Position numbers and translations under genes: made by a program. Shown here one piece after another: positions 44,863 to 54,017 of a stretch of 64,000 bases of DNA. Under the pieces are notes generated by a model. That model made no database searches. It saw only the letters and a program-made list of their open reading frames with translations, and had not been told where the DNA came from. The stretch spans positions 62,001 through 126,000 of the forward strand of contig CAZSMK010000068.1 in NCBI GenBank assembly GCA_964608095.1, written 5' to 3'. This DNA is from CAZSMK01 sp964608095 (GTDB lineage: Bacteria > Sumerlaeota > Sumerlaeia > MWCT01 > JAGHBZ01). Each line of letters begins with the position of its first letter. Positions within the stretch are counted from its first letter, which is position 1.

Positions 44863-45672
44863 TCAGATTGGTTCATCAAGTGCCCGACGCAGATTCTCCA
44901 CATATTCCCTCACCAGGGGAATCAAACGGTCGCTTGTTTCGTTCTCCTCGATGAGGTTTATCAAGGCGCTACCGATAACGGCGCCATCAGCTCCACTCCC
45001 TGCTACCATTCGAACATGTTCAGGTTTGCTTATACCGAAACCTACGACTACCGGTTTATTGGTCAGAGATTTTATTTCTTTTACCTGTTCGGCGATGTCG
45101 ATACTGAGTTTATCCCTGGCGCCGGTTACACCGCGTAATGAAACATAATAGATGAAGCCGGTGCTGTGGTCGGCAATCCACTTTTTACGGTCATGTAACG
45201 TAGTCGGCGTAACCAGAAAGACAAGGCTGAGATCGCGTTCTTTGCATAACCGGATGAGGTCATCAGCCTCCTCAGGCGGTAAATCCGGACAGAGGAAACC
45301 GTCTATCCCCACCTCCCTCGCCCGGGCTACTACGTTACCCAACCCAAACTTCAATAATGGATTCAACGCGCTGAAAAGAACAATAGGTATGTGTATGCGT
45401 TGCCTCAGACGGGCTGCAAGATCAATAATTCCCTTCAGAGTTGCTCCTTGTGCCAGGACTCGCTGCGATGAGCGCTGGATGGTCGGTCCGTCCGCTATCG
45501 GGTCAGAAAACGGCACCCCCAACTCCAATATATCACAGCCACTCTCCGCTAACGCCAGGACGATCTCCTCATGCCGTCCCGGCTCGGGAAAGTTCGCAGT
45601 GATAAAAAACACCAGCGCCTTTCCTCCCGTGCGCGCTTTTTCCTTGAAAAGCTCTTCTATTCTATTCGTCAT
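44863..45672 (-). CDS. trpA: Tryptophan synthase alpha chain
   Basis: The 269-residue TIM-barrel enzyme cleaves indole-3-glycerol phosphate. The catalytic residues E50 and D61 fall in DILELGVPFSDPIADGP, and the segment FLVTPTT followed by GFGISKPEH is intact. trpB is not adjacent, which is unusual because the two are normally coupled. It sits between the class II aldolase (12-base gap) and accD. Confidence 0.96.
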   Translation of the reverse strand: MTNRIEELFKEKARTGGKALVFFITANFPEPGRHEEIVLALAESGCDILELGVPFSDPIADGPTIQRSSQRVLAQGATLKGIIDLAARLRQRIHIPIVLFSALNPLLKFGLGNVVARAREVGIDGFLCPDLPPEEADDLIRLCKERDLSLVFLVTPTTLHDRKKWIADHSTGFIYYVSLRGVTGARDKLSIDIAEQVKEIKSLTNKPVVVGFGISKPEHVRMVAGSGADGAVIGSALINLIEENETSDRLIPLVREYVENLRRALDEPI

Positions 45673-45684
45673 TGTGAAAACGTC

Positions 45685-46491
45685 TTATTGCGTTTCTTTA
45701 AGGCGGCGAAAGACTTCAGACACTACTTCTTCAATAACCTTCGGCTCCGTTACAGGAGATTCTCCCTCTAATTTCGGTTCCTGCTCCATTCCGTTCGCAA
45801 CGCCCATTGTACATGCCCGACACACATCGCACTGAAGCCGCCTGTCCGGTAAGCCCATCTTCTCTTTGATAGCGAAGAGGTGTCGCATGTGCTTGGGCTC
45901 GAGCTGCCGTACCTTGCCTACCTGGTGCAGGATGAAGAGAATATGGCAGTACGATTCAAGAATTTCCATCTTGTAATACGCATCTATTATGTCCTTTCCG
46001 ATGGTGAGTGCGCCATGGTTGGCGAGCAGGAACGTTGTATGATTTTCGAGAAAAGGGTCGATCTTTTCAAACAATTCCGGCGTACCCGGTGTGGCATATT
46101 CAGCAATGGGAATCTCGCCGACAAAAATCTCCACTTCAGGCAGGAGACACTTCGGCAACGGCTCGCCGGTGACCGCAAAAGCCGTTGCATAAGGCGGATG
46201 CACATGCACTACCGCACGGACATCAGAACGTTTTTTATAAATCCCGATGTGCATCAATACCTCGGACGTGGGTTTTCGACCCGCACGTGCCTCGAGCGTG
46301 TTTCCCTCCATATCGACCTTGCAGATATCCTCCGGGTCCATAAATCCTTTACTGACAAGGGTCGGAGTGGTCAGAATCTCATCCTCAGCCACTCGGACGG
46401 AAAAATTACCCTCGTTGGCTGATACAAAGCCGCGCTGCCACACGCGCCTTCCTACGTCGCACATCTGCTCTCGTATTTCCCATTCTCTCAT
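45685..46491 (-). CDS. Class II aldolase (FucA/AraD-like) with cysteine-rich tail
   Basis: The 268-residue protein is a class II aldolase/adducin-family enzyme. The catalytic Glu is E77 in SEVLMH, zinc ligands are H96 and H98 in VVHVHPPYA and H159 in LANHGAL. It would cleave sugar phosphates such as fuculose-1-phosphate or a methylthioribulose relative. Beyond the usual 215-residue domain there is a tail of about 50 residues with C221, C224 and C227 (CDVCRAC). ATG at 46491 is chosen; an in-frame GTG four codons upstream is also possible. The trpA gene follows 12 bases downstream. Confidence 0.88.
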   Translation of the reverse strand: MREWEIREQMCDVGRRVWQRGFVSANEGNFSVRVAEDEILTTPTLVSKGFMDPEDICKVDMEGNTLEARAGRKPTSEVLMHIGIYKKRSDVRAVVHVHPPYATAFAVTGEPLPKCLLPEVEIFVGEIPIAEYATPGTPELFEKIDPFLENHTTFLLANHGALTIGKDIIDAYYKMEILESYCHILFILHQVGKVRQLEPKHMRHLFAIKEKMGLPDRRLQCDVCRACTMGVANGMEQEPKLEGESPVTEPKVIEEVVSEVFRRLKETQ

Positions 46492-46796
46492 CTGGATACC
46501 CACCGTTCTATGATCTTATAAAGATAAAAATCCGGGTTTACCTTACACTTTCCAAACTCATCTCCTCAACAAAAAACCGTTATTCATCACCCCGCATGGT
46601 GAATTGCAAAACGTGATGTTATAACATAAGAAGCTTCACCTGTGCTCATTCTTGCTCCCTTTATTCGCTTTGTTCAATAGTCAATGAGGAAAGCCCTCCG
46701 TACCCACCAACCACCCGGACGTTTTCTCTTTCCACCCGCTTTTAAACGCTTTCCTCCTCAACGATAAGTGACGCACAATTCATAGCCCCCCGCTGG

Positions 46797-47228
46797 CTAT
46801 TTCTCCTGCATCTTCTTGTAATGATCCCTGTGCTTCGCCTCTGCGGACTGAATCGGGCTGATACGATTCTGCTGTCCCTCGAATGTTATCTCTTCGATAT
46901 AGTAGTAATATCGTTTCCCTATTTCGAGTCCTTCGTCAAAAAATTCATACGAATGTGGTATCGAAGTCGTATCGTGACCCGGTATGATCTGCGCGTTTGC
47001 TCTCTTCCATGGTCCGTCTTCCGTTTCTGAACGATATATGTTGAAACCGTACACGTTCTCCTGCGACTGCAATCTCCACCCGATCCGTAACATGCCTTCA
47101 CCAGCAGCACTGGAGACAGATGAGAGAGGAGGGGCTTCAGGTTGGACAGTTACCGGCTGACGCACACAGGACATCAAAGCCGATACCATAAAAATCAAAA
47201 GTGCATACGTAAAATAGTTCTTCTGCAT
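46797..47228 (-). CDS. Small lipoprotein with Fn3-like domain
   Basis: The 143-residue protein has a lipoprotein signal peptide ending in the lipobox ALMSC, then a Pro-rich linker and one beta-sandwich domain with WRLQSQENVYGFNIYRS and YYYYIEEI. The GFxxYR pattern resembles a fibronectin type III-like domain also found in the protein at 48288. The ATG at 47228 is chosen for the GGAGG about 11 bases upstream; a longer reading frame upstream lacks a better site. It is divergent from the lamin-tail gene. The role is unknown. Confidence 0.75.
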   Translation of the reverse strand: MQKNYFTYALLIFMVSALMSCVRQPVTVQPEAPPLSSVSSAAGEGMLRIGWRLQSQENVYGFNIYRSETEDGPWKRANAQIIPGHDTTSIPHSYEFFDEGLEIGKRYYYYIEEITFEGQQNRISPIQSAEAKHRDHYKKMQEK

Positions 47229-47527
47229 TGTTTGAATTTCCTCCATTTGCTTTCTATGACGCAGCTTAACGTTCTTTATCGCGCTAATTCCAGTAAAATT
47301 TAGATACAATCCCGCCTTTTTTTCTCACTGTTTTTATTAACTCAAAATTAACAGAAAAAACATTTGCAAATCACTATTTATATTGATACACAGGAAAGTT
47401 TTCTTTGCTGCTCTATGAAAGATGAGGCGTAATCGTTCTTAACATGTTCGGTAAAACGAATTCTGAAATCTAAAAGGGATTCAACACTTTTTATAAACCA
47501 AACAACTGAAAGGAGGGAGAAGAAACA

Positions 47528-48124
47528 ATGAAATCACCACACCACCTTTGTGCCATCATCGTTGGTCTGTTTGTTCTTATAAGCGCCTCGGCTTTGGCAG
47601 TGCCAACCGATGTGTTCATCTCCGAATACATCGAGGGCTCCTCTTACAACAAATCCATTGAGATATATAACGGTACAGGCTCCACTATCAATTTAGAGAA
47701 CTACACCCTCGAATTGTATTCAAACGGTGCAGTAACCCCCACGAGTACTCATACCTTCGGCGCTACCGACAGTGTTGCGCATACGGACGTTTTTGTGATA
47801 AGCCATACAAGCGCTGCACAAGCTATTCTTGACGTGTCAGACGCTACTAATGGAAGTGTCATCAATTTCAACGGAAATGACGCGCTGGTGTTGAAAAACG
47901 CCTCGTCAACCGTTATTGACTCGATCGGTGACGTCGGTAACAATGCAGACTTTGGCGCCGACGTCACTTACGTCAAGAAAGCAACTATCGAGACCGGCGA
48001 TACAACGGTCGATGACAACTGGGCATGGACAGATTGGGATTCTTATGCGAGCGACACTACTGCCTATCTCGGTTCGCATACGGGTCCTGTTCCTGTTGAG
48101 CTGGATTCTTTTGTTATCGAATAG
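47528..48124 (+). CDS. Secreted lamin-tail domain protein
   Basis: The 198-residue protein has a signal peptide (cleavage near ALA|VPT) and one lamin-tail domain: VFISEYIEGSSYNKSIEIYNGTG and LENYTLELYSNG. It stops at PVPVELDSFVIE. In many bacterial surface proteins a VPVELxSF linker leads straight into an Fn3-like domain; here that domain is missing and a terminator follows. AAAGGAGGGAG lies 8 bases before the ATG, a very strong site. Lamin-tail proteins of this kind are thought to bind surfaces or DNA, but this is unproven. Confidence 0.88.
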   Translation: MKSPHHLCAIIVGLFVLISASALAVPTDVFISEYIEGSSYNKSIEIYNGTGSTINLENYTLELYSNGAVTPTSTHTFGATDSVAHTDVFVISHTSAAQAILDVSDATNGSVINFNGNDALVLKNASSTVIDSIGDVGNNADFGADVTYVKKATIETGDTTVDDNWAWTDWDSYASDTTAYLGSHTGPVPVELDSFVIE

Positions 48125-48147
48125 CAAAAGTACTTATGTCTTCTCGT

Positions 48148-48187
48148 GCAGGACTCGCTGATGGATGCAGTGGGTCCTGCTTTTTCT
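48148..48187 (+). terminator. Intrinsic terminator of the lamin-tail gene
   Basis: GCAGGAC (48148-48154) pairs with GTCCTGC (48174-48180), followed immediately by TTTTTCTTTT. It lies 24 bases after the stop and should stop transcription before the lipoprotein gene at 48288. Confidence 0.85.
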
Positions 48188-48287
48188 TTTCTCTGTTTTT
48201 GAAAAGTATTTCTTGTTTGTTGCACAAATTCCCTGATTTTGCATTAATTCCTTTTTATATCATATAATAATCATCTATAAAACGTGT

Positions 48288-48884
48288 ATGAAAACAGATA
48301 TCCATACGTCTCTTAGATCGCTCTTCTCATCACTATCGAATATGATATTCATCTGTATATTTCTTTTTTCCTTGAATTCATGTGAAAGGGATCACTCTGT
48401 CGAGGCGACAAAAAAAGATAACGAACCCCCTTCTATCACTTTTTCTCTGGACACTGATACAAGTCCAACAGCAGGACAGTCGTCACAATCCTCCTGGCGT
48501 ATACTCACACCATCACAAGAAGAAAGGGAAGGAAACGTCCGCGTAAAATTAACCTGGACGACAAAGTCCGAGGAAGCGAACGCCGTAGGTTTTCTGGTGT
48601 ATCGCCGGGACCGCGCACACCCGGAAATGAAATGTCTGAACCCCGGAAAGCCGCTAAAAACCGCCGGTGAAACCTCTATGCCGCAACGCTATGTCTATTA
48701 CGATCTCGACGTTTCCCCAGGGTTAAGATACTGGTACAATATCTCGTGTCTCGATAACGACGGCATTACCACACCCCTCTTGCAACGACCTTACTCAGCC
48801 AAACCAAAACCGCTTAACGAAAAGGAACGCGCAGAGATAAAAACCCGGGGCATTGCCTTTCGCGATCCTATCGTTAACCAATAA
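48288..48884 (+). CDS. Lipoprotein with Fn3-like domain
   Basis: The 198-residue protein has a lipoprotein-type signal with lipobox SLNSC near residue 32, a polar linker, then a beta-sandwich domain with VKLTWTTKSEEANAVGFLVYRRD and YVYYDLDVSPGLRYWYNISC. The LTWTTKSE..GFxVYR pattern matches Fn3-like domains that often follow lamin-tail domains. The protein at 46797 shares this domain. No strong Shine-Dalgarno site precedes the start. Function is unknown. Confidence 0.78.
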   Translation: MKTDIHTSLRSLFSSLSNMIFICIFLFSLNSCERDHSVEATKKDNEPPSITFSLDTDTSPTAGQSSQSSWRILTPSQEEREGNVRVKLTWTTKSEEANAVGFLVYRRDRAHPEMKCLNPGKPLKTAGETSMPQRYVYYDLDVSPGLRYWYNISCLDNDGITTPLLQRPYSAKPKPLNEKERAEIKTRGIAFRDPIVNQ

Positions 48885-49165
48885 TCTCAATCGGTTTTTG
48901 TTGGACACTATGAATCGCCCGAAGGGATGTCCGGTAAAAAACCCTGTGGTGTGGTGATGGAATATATAAAAAACATAAGAAGCGTAAGGAAGCCTCACTC
49001 ACTCAAGCCGCCGGAGTCTAATCGCGAATAGTATTTGTTTACCTCTTCATCATATCCATTGCGCCCGCCTTCGCGTTGAAAAAAGTGTTTCCCTCCGGTA
49101 GTTTTTCAGATAAGATTGCTATACACATTATGTGTGAAATATCCTGAAAGAAGGGTGTCCCGGAT

Positions 49166-49966
49166 ATGAGACCCCCAATTGTATTGTTAACGGATTTCGG
49201 TCATCAGGATTGGTTCGTGGGAACCGTGAAAGGAGTTATGTACGGGCTTGCTCCAGACGTCACCCTTATCGATCTCTGCCATGACATACCGCCCGGTGAT
49301 ATAAGAAGCGCCGCGTTCACCCTCTTCTTTTCTTACCGCTATTTTCCACACGGAACCGTGTTTTGTTGCGTGGTTGACCCAGGCGTAGGTACCGCCAGGG
49401 AATCCATGGTTGCCACGGACGGTACCTATTTCTTTACTGCACCCAACAATGGGTTGCTCGGTTTGGTAGCGGAAAACAATCTACACAGCTGGCAAAGTTA
49501 TGAAATTCGCAACGAAAGTTACATGTTGCCGAACCCCAGTCAAACGTTTCACGGCAGGGATGTCTTTGCGCCTGCAGCGGCTCATCTTGCTCGCGGCGAT
49601 TCTCCCACCGAATTCGGTCCCCAGATTCAACATTTCGTGCCCATGACGTTTCCACAAACACAGCACGTCAGGCATCAGATCGTGGGTGAAGTCATTTACA
49701 TCGACCGGTTCGGCAACCTGATCACCAATATATCCGAGGAACATGATCTTTCCGGGATGAATGTCCGCAAGCTCGAATTGACCTTGCTCCAGTTGAATAT
49801 TAAAGGAATAAAGAAGACGTTCGCCGATGCACGGCAGGGAGAACCCTTGATGTATATTGGCTCATGTGGTTTTGTCGAGATCGGCATAAACGGTGGCAAT
49901 GCGGCAAAAGAACTGGGGATTGTCCCGGGCGAGAAAGTGATTTTGCGCATGGTCATAGACGAGTAA
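49166..49966 (+). CDS. SAM hydroxide adenosyltransferase (DUF62)
   Basis: The 266-residue protein belongs to the chlorinase/fluorinase-like family: LLTDFGHQDWFVG near residue 7, VDPGVGT near 71 and APNNGLL near 92. Members hydrolyse S-adenosylmethionine to adenosine and methionine, with water as nucleophile. The halide-binding residues of true fluorinase are not seen. The ATG is preceded by a weak GTGTCC region. It is convergent with the LD-carboxypeptidase gene and stands alone. Confidence 0.93.
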   Translation: MRPPIVLLTDFGHQDWFVGTVKGVMYGLAPDVTLIDLCHDIPPGDIRSAAFTLFFSYRYFPHGTVFCCVVDPGVGTARESMVATDGTYFFTAPNNGLLGLVAENNLHSWQSYEIRNESYMLPNPSQTFHGRDVFAPAAAHLARGDSPTEFGPQIQHFVPMTFPQTQHVRHQIVGEVIYIDRFGNLITNISEEHDLSGMNVRKLELTLLQLNIKGIKKTFADARQGEPLMYIGSCGFVEIGINGGNAAKELGIVPGEKVILRMVIDE

Positions 49967-50000
49967 AGAGAGGTTCTATTCAGCCGATGTGTGGTTGTTC

Positions 50001-50957
50001 TCAGATTACCGCCGGCGAAAGAATAATAAGGTCCGCAAACTCCTCACCGGCTTCCAGTCGTGCGTTTACGCCGACCGGAAGTGTCGCTGTCGCATCGACA
50101 TGACCGAACGGAAACCCCATTGCAAGGGGTACGCAAAGCGGTTCCAATCGGTCTCTCAGGACGTCCTCCACACTCTGGGTCGGCTCTTCGCCTTCTTTCT
50201 TGTCAGGCTCACATCCCGAGAACTCACCGCACACGATTCCCGCCACGTTCTCAAATTTCCCCGCATTCAGCAGATGCGTCAACATTCGGTCTATCCGGTA
50301 CGGTTTCTCGTCAACGTCTTCTATAAAGAGTATCTTTCCCCTGGTTTCTATTTCAAATGGCGTCCCAAGTGTAGTAACAATGATACTCAGATTTCCCCCG
50401 ATCAGTTTTCCCTCTACCTGTCCGGGAACCAGAGTTCTGGGTTTTTCGCCCTCTTTCATAAGGATCGACTCGAAGGGAGCGGGTTCGGTGATCATGCGCC
50501 AGAGCGAGTCCCGCGTAAATTCCGGACAGTCTTCTTTTATAAGATGCGAGGTCATCATGGGTCCATGAAATGTAACCAGGCCGGTGAGACTATGTATGGC
50601 AAGATGGAGCATGGTAATGTCGCTGAAGCCAACAAAAATTTTGGGATTTGTCCGGATAATATCAAAATCCAGTGCGCGGAGCAAGCGCGCGGAGCCCCAT
50701 CCGCCCCGAAGACAAAAAATCGCCTTTACCTCTGGATTGGCAAACATCTCTTCAAGGTCGCTCAATCGCTCTTCGTCGCTACCGGCGAGATACCCCCGCT
50801 TGTTGCGCGCGTGCGTCCCGATTACGACTCGATAGCCAAGCTTCTCTAAGGCTTCCTTGCTCTTATCGATCCCTGTCCGATCCGATGCCTGGCTTGCAGG
50901 CGCCACGATTCCGATGGTATCCCCTTTCTCCAGGCGTTTTGGTTTTATTCTGTCCAT
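50001..50957 (-). CDS. LD-carboxypeptidase (peptidase S66)
   Basis: The 318-residue protein cleaves L,D-peptide bonds in murein tetrapeptides during recycling. The nucleophile serine is in VGFSDIT after LRGGWGSARLL, and the catalytic Glu and His lie in ILFIEDVDE and FPFGHVDA. The N-terminal motif is GDTIGIVAPAS. The ATG at 50957 is chosen with GAGG 6 bases upstream; an ATG two codons further upstream is an alternative. No signal peptide is seen, in line with a cytoplasmic recycling enzyme. Confidence 0.95.
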   Translation of the reverse strand: MDRIKPKRLEKGDTIGIVAPASQASDRTGIDKSKEALEKLGYRVVIGTHARNKRGYLAGSDEERLSDLEEMFANPEVKAIFCLRGGWGSARLLRALDFDIIRTNPKIFVGFSDITMLHLAIHSLTGLVTFHGPMMTSHLIKEDCPEFTRDSLWRMITEPAPFESILMKEGEKPRTLVPGQVEGKLIGGNLSIIVTTLGTPFEIETRGKILFIEDVDEKPYRIDRMLTHLLNAGKFENVAGIVCGEFSGCEPDKKEGEEPTQSVEDVLRDRLEPLCVPLAMGFPFGHVDATATLPVGVNARLEAGEEFADLIILSPAVI

Positions 50958-51198
50958 CTTCATCCTCGCTTCTCTCTCATTGAAATAATTTAAATGTAAT
51001 GCCATAGATTACACAAGAAATCAACGAAAACCGCAGCCTCTTTTTATTATGTGCGAACAAAACATGAGCCGTTTTCGGGCCAATGTGTCCCTTATGAGAC
51101 CTCCCATAGACCTGGTAAGGCGTATCATATTTGACAACCCATCGTTTGCAGCATAGCATGGATTTTCTATCATGGCGTTAAGGAGGCAAGAACATCAC

Positions 51199-52590
51199 AT
51201 GTATGATGTCGCAGTACTTGGAGCGGGACCCGGTGGTTACGTTGCAGCGCTGAGGGCGGCACAGCTCGGGGCACACACGCTCCTCGTTGAACGATCCTAT
51301 CTCGGTGGGACGTGCCTTAACTGGGGGTGCATTCCGTCAAAGACCATGCTCGCCTCAGCCGAACTCTTACTCAAATCCCGTAAATTCAAGAACTTAGGTC
51401 TATCAATCGACGGCAAAGTCTCCCTTGACTGGCACGCGGTCGTTGACAGAAAAAACAAGGTGGTCCAGACGTTGCGGAGCGGCGTTGATATGTTGCTCAA
51501 AAAGAACAAGGTCGAGTTGAAGCGTGGCTACGGGCGCCTCTCCAGCCTCACATCCATCTCTATTACGGGTGACAACGGAGGAAAAGAAGAAATCGCGGCG
51601 AACAAAATTATTATCGCTACCGGTTCCTTTCCGACAGAGATACCGGAATTCAATATCGACCGGAAAACCATCATCACCACCAATGAGGTGTTTGATCTAC
51701 AGGACCTCCCTGAAACAATGATCATTGTCGGCGCCGGTGTGAACGGATGCGAGCTCTCCACACTCTTCAGCATCTTCGGTGTTAAGGTCATCCTTATCGA
51801 ACTCCTCCCCTCACTGCTTCAACTGACTCCCATACCACAGTCAATAAGGCAGCGGATGGCAACAAACCTTAAACGCTTAGGCGTTCACATTGTCACCGAT
51901 GCTCGAATATCATCGCTAAAGGTCGAAGAAGGACATGCGGTTACGCATCTCGATGATGAGGGGCAATTCCAGGCTGAGCGTGCAGTTGTCACTATCGGCA
52001 GAAGGCTCAACACGCTTAATATTGGGCTTCAAGAGGTTGGCATCGACTTCGGTCCGCGAGATTCCATCCTTGTTAACGAGTTTATGCAAACCTCTCATCC
52101 GGATGTTTACGCGATCGGCGACATAACCGGCAACCTGCAGTTGGCGCACCTTGCGTCACGGCAGGGTATCCTGGCGTCTGAACATGCAATGCACAGGCCA
52201 CACGTCGCGCCCCTCAACTACAACCACATTCCCGCCTGCGTGTTCACCGATCCACCGGTTGCCTATGTAGGCCCCGGCGAGGTCGAGCTGCGCGAACAAA
52301 ACATAGACTTCGACGTCTTCGAATTCCCCTACCGCGTACTGGGAATCGCTCGTGCAAAGGATACACTCGAAGGCAGCGTCTGGATGTTTGCAGAGCAAAA
52401 AAGCCGTACCATCCTTTCCGGCGGTGTCTATGGCTACGGCGCACCTGAATTGATTCACATTATTGCCATTGGGGTCGCCAATAACCTTACCGTGGAACAG
52501 ATGATGCGCGTCGTCTTCGCCCACCCCACCTTTGCCGAAGGCATAGGTGAATGTCTCGAAGGTTTCGGCTATGGTCCAATAAATATATAG
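51199..52590 (+). CDS. lpdA: Dihydrolipoyl dehydrogenase
   Basis: The 463-residue flavoprotein reoxidises dihydrolipoyl groups in 2-oxoacid dehydrogenase or glycine cleavage complexes. The FAD motif GAGPGG starts at residue 8, the redox pair is CLNWGC followed by IPSK, the NAD motif is VGAGVNGCE and the C-terminal His-Glu is in HPTFAEG. AAGGAGG lies 12 bases before the ATG. No partner E1 or E2 genes are adjacent. An upstream ATG at 51172 would add nine residues before the flavin motif. Confidence 0.96.
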   Translation: MYDVAVLGAGPGGYVAALRAAQLGAHTLLVERSYLGGTCLNWGCIPSKTMLASAELLLKSRKFKNLGLSIDGKVSLDWHAVVDRKNKVVQTLRSGVDMLLKKNKVELKRGYGRLSSLTSISITGDNGGKEEIAANKIIIATGSFPTEIPEFNIDRKTIITTNEVFDLQDLPETMIIVGAGVNGCELSTLFSIFGVKVILIELLPSLLQLTPIPQSIRQRMATNLKRLGVHIVTDARISSLKVEEGHAVTHLDDEGQFQAERAVVTIGRRLNTLNIGLQEVGIDFGPRDSILVNEFMQTSHPDVYAIGDITGNLQLAHLASRQGILASEHAMHRPHVAPLNYNHIPACVFTDPPVAYVGPGEVELREQNIDFDVFEFPYRVLGIARAKDTLEGSVWMFAEQKSRTILSGGVYGYGAPELIHIIAIGVANNLTVEQMMRVVFAHPTFAEGIGECLEGFGYGPINI

Positions 52591-52751
52591 ATGATGCGAC
52601 CGCACCCGGCTCCTTTTCTTTTGCAACATGGTGATTGAATCACTACACTTTGTAGCACTTGAGATAGTAAAAGGCGCCTTAGGTGAAAGAAACGCCTTAA
52701 AACCCGGCATCCGCAGGCATAATTTTAAACGCAGGGGCAGGTCAAAAAATA

Positions 52752-53507
52752 TTGGATTTTATGCACTATTCACAAATAATAATGTTCAGCCTCATTGGGC
52801 TTGTCGCGGGTTTTATGAGTGGCATGTTTGGAATCGGTGGAGGTTCCGTCAGAATACCTTTACTCAATCTGGCTGGATTGCCTTTATTAAACGCTTTTGC
52901 AATCAATTTCTTTATCATTCCTTTTTCTTCGGGGATAGGAGCCGTTTGTCACAGAAGAAATATAGATAAAAAGATCGCCACACCTGTCATAATCGGAGGC
53001 ACTGTGGGGTCGGTAGGAGGGGCTTATCTTGCAGGTTTGATTCCAACTTTAGCGTTAGCAATTACCTTTGTCGTTGTCTCTATCATAACATTGGTAGGGA
53101 TTTATCTCGACAGGATTGCTCCCGAGCTCTCTAAAAAAATTGTCCCGAGTACAAAAAATATTATTATTGGTTCATTTTTCTTAAATCTGATAACCGGTAT
53201 GAGAGGTGGAAGTGGGGGCTCTTTGTTTCCACCGTTTCTGAGGACTATGCATCTTGAAATTCATAAAGCGATCGCCACCTCATTATTCGCGACCATTTTT
53301 ACAGCTTTCGCTGCTATATTTATTTACTGGCATCGTGGCGATATAGTCTGGGTTCCCGCTCTATTCGTCCTCTTCGGGTCAGTGATCGGCGCACGGGCGG
53401 GAAGTAAACTCTCTCTGAAGACAACGTCTTTCTGGTTAGAACTTGGGCTTTCAGGACTTATAGTGATTCTTGCCTTGCTCACCGTGTATAAAGCGCTTAC
53501 CCGGTAA
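52752..53507 (+). CDS. TauE/SafE-family membrane permease
   Basis: The 251-residue protein has about seven or eight transmembrane segments with the TauE motif AGFMSGMFGIGGGSVRIPLL in the first half and a duplicate-like GMRGGSGGSLFPP in the second. Members move sulfite, sulfonates or small organic acids, usually outward. TTG at 52752 has AGG about 10 bases upstream and an ATG at 52761 is possible. Codon use is AT-rich compared with the genes on both sides. No sulfur gene is adjacent, so the substrate is open. Confidence 0.85.
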   Translation: MDFMHYSQIIMFSLIGLVAGFMSGMFGIGGGSVRIPLLNLAGLPLLNAFAINFFIIPFSSGIGAVCHRRNIDKKIATPVIIGGTVGSVGGAYLAGLIPTLALAITFVVVSIITLVGIYLDRIAPELSKKIVPSTKNIIIGSFFLNLITGMRGGSGGSLFPPFLRTMHLEIHKAIATSLFATIFTAFAAIFIYWHRGDIVWVPALFVLFGSVIGARAGSKLSLKTTSFWLELGLSGLIVILALLTVYKALTR

Positions 53508-53624
53508 TTGGCACTACACGCTGACATATAGAGTGTTTCTGCGTTATTGACCTGTATTGCATAAGCCTGCGTTTCACCTGCTCGCCATTTCGCTACGCTC
53601 CCCGACGGCAGATGAGGTTTACTC
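53508..53624. other. Start of a 510-base stretch without a secure gene
   Basis: Between the TauE gene and the lipoprotein gene at 54018 only one weak minus-strand candidate (53625-53984) is seen. No tRNA, repeat or clear promoter is visible in this first part. Confidence 0.5.
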
Positions 53625-53984
53625 TTAAAAAAACTTGTTTTCGCGACTTAGATGTGAAATTCTCAAATGTTGTTTGACATCGAGGGCTCGCGATGCCATT
53701 ACCGGTGTCCCTCTTTTGCCGGGGCGTACGATAATCGTGGCGTTATCTATCGAAGACTCGAACATTTCGACAAGTCGGTTGTAGATCATATCAGAGTGAT
53801 TTAGCACAATCCTGGCTGGACCGATGACTTGATCAACGCCCGGGATGATATAGAGGGGTACTTGCAGATGGGATCGATTTAATCCCCTTTTCATCGAAAC
53901 GCTAAAAAACCTTCGGATCTTCGGGTAGATGAGCGGACGTAACCTGATTGTGGAATTAACTACCCTCGGCGTACAATTGAGCAC
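53625..53984 (-). CDS. Doubtful small open frame of unknown function
   Basis: A 119-codon frame starts with GTG at 53984 without a Shine-Dalgarno site; an internal ATG (MKRGLNRSH) is possible but weakly placed too. Its lower half, with VPLYIIPGVDQVIGPARIVL and IIVRPGKRGTPVMASRA, has plausible amino-acid composition, yet I recognise no family. It could be a degraded gene or a chance frame in a 510-base gap. Confidence 0.25.
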   Translation of the reverse strand: MLNCTPRVVNSTIRLRPLIYPKIRRFFSVSMKRGLNRSHLQVPLYIIPGVDQVIGPARIVLNHSDMIYNRLVEMFESSIDNATIIVRPGKRGTPVMASRALDVKQHLRISHLSRENKFF

Positions 53985-54017
53985 GTGACTTTAAAACAAA
54001 TAGAAAGGAATAAAGCC

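Noticed and set aside
46616..46627. Perfect 12-bp palindrome ATGTTATAACAT in the gap upstream of the class II aldolase
   Set aside because: A single short AT-rich palindrome with no second copy and no neighbouring regulator gives no basis for an operator call.
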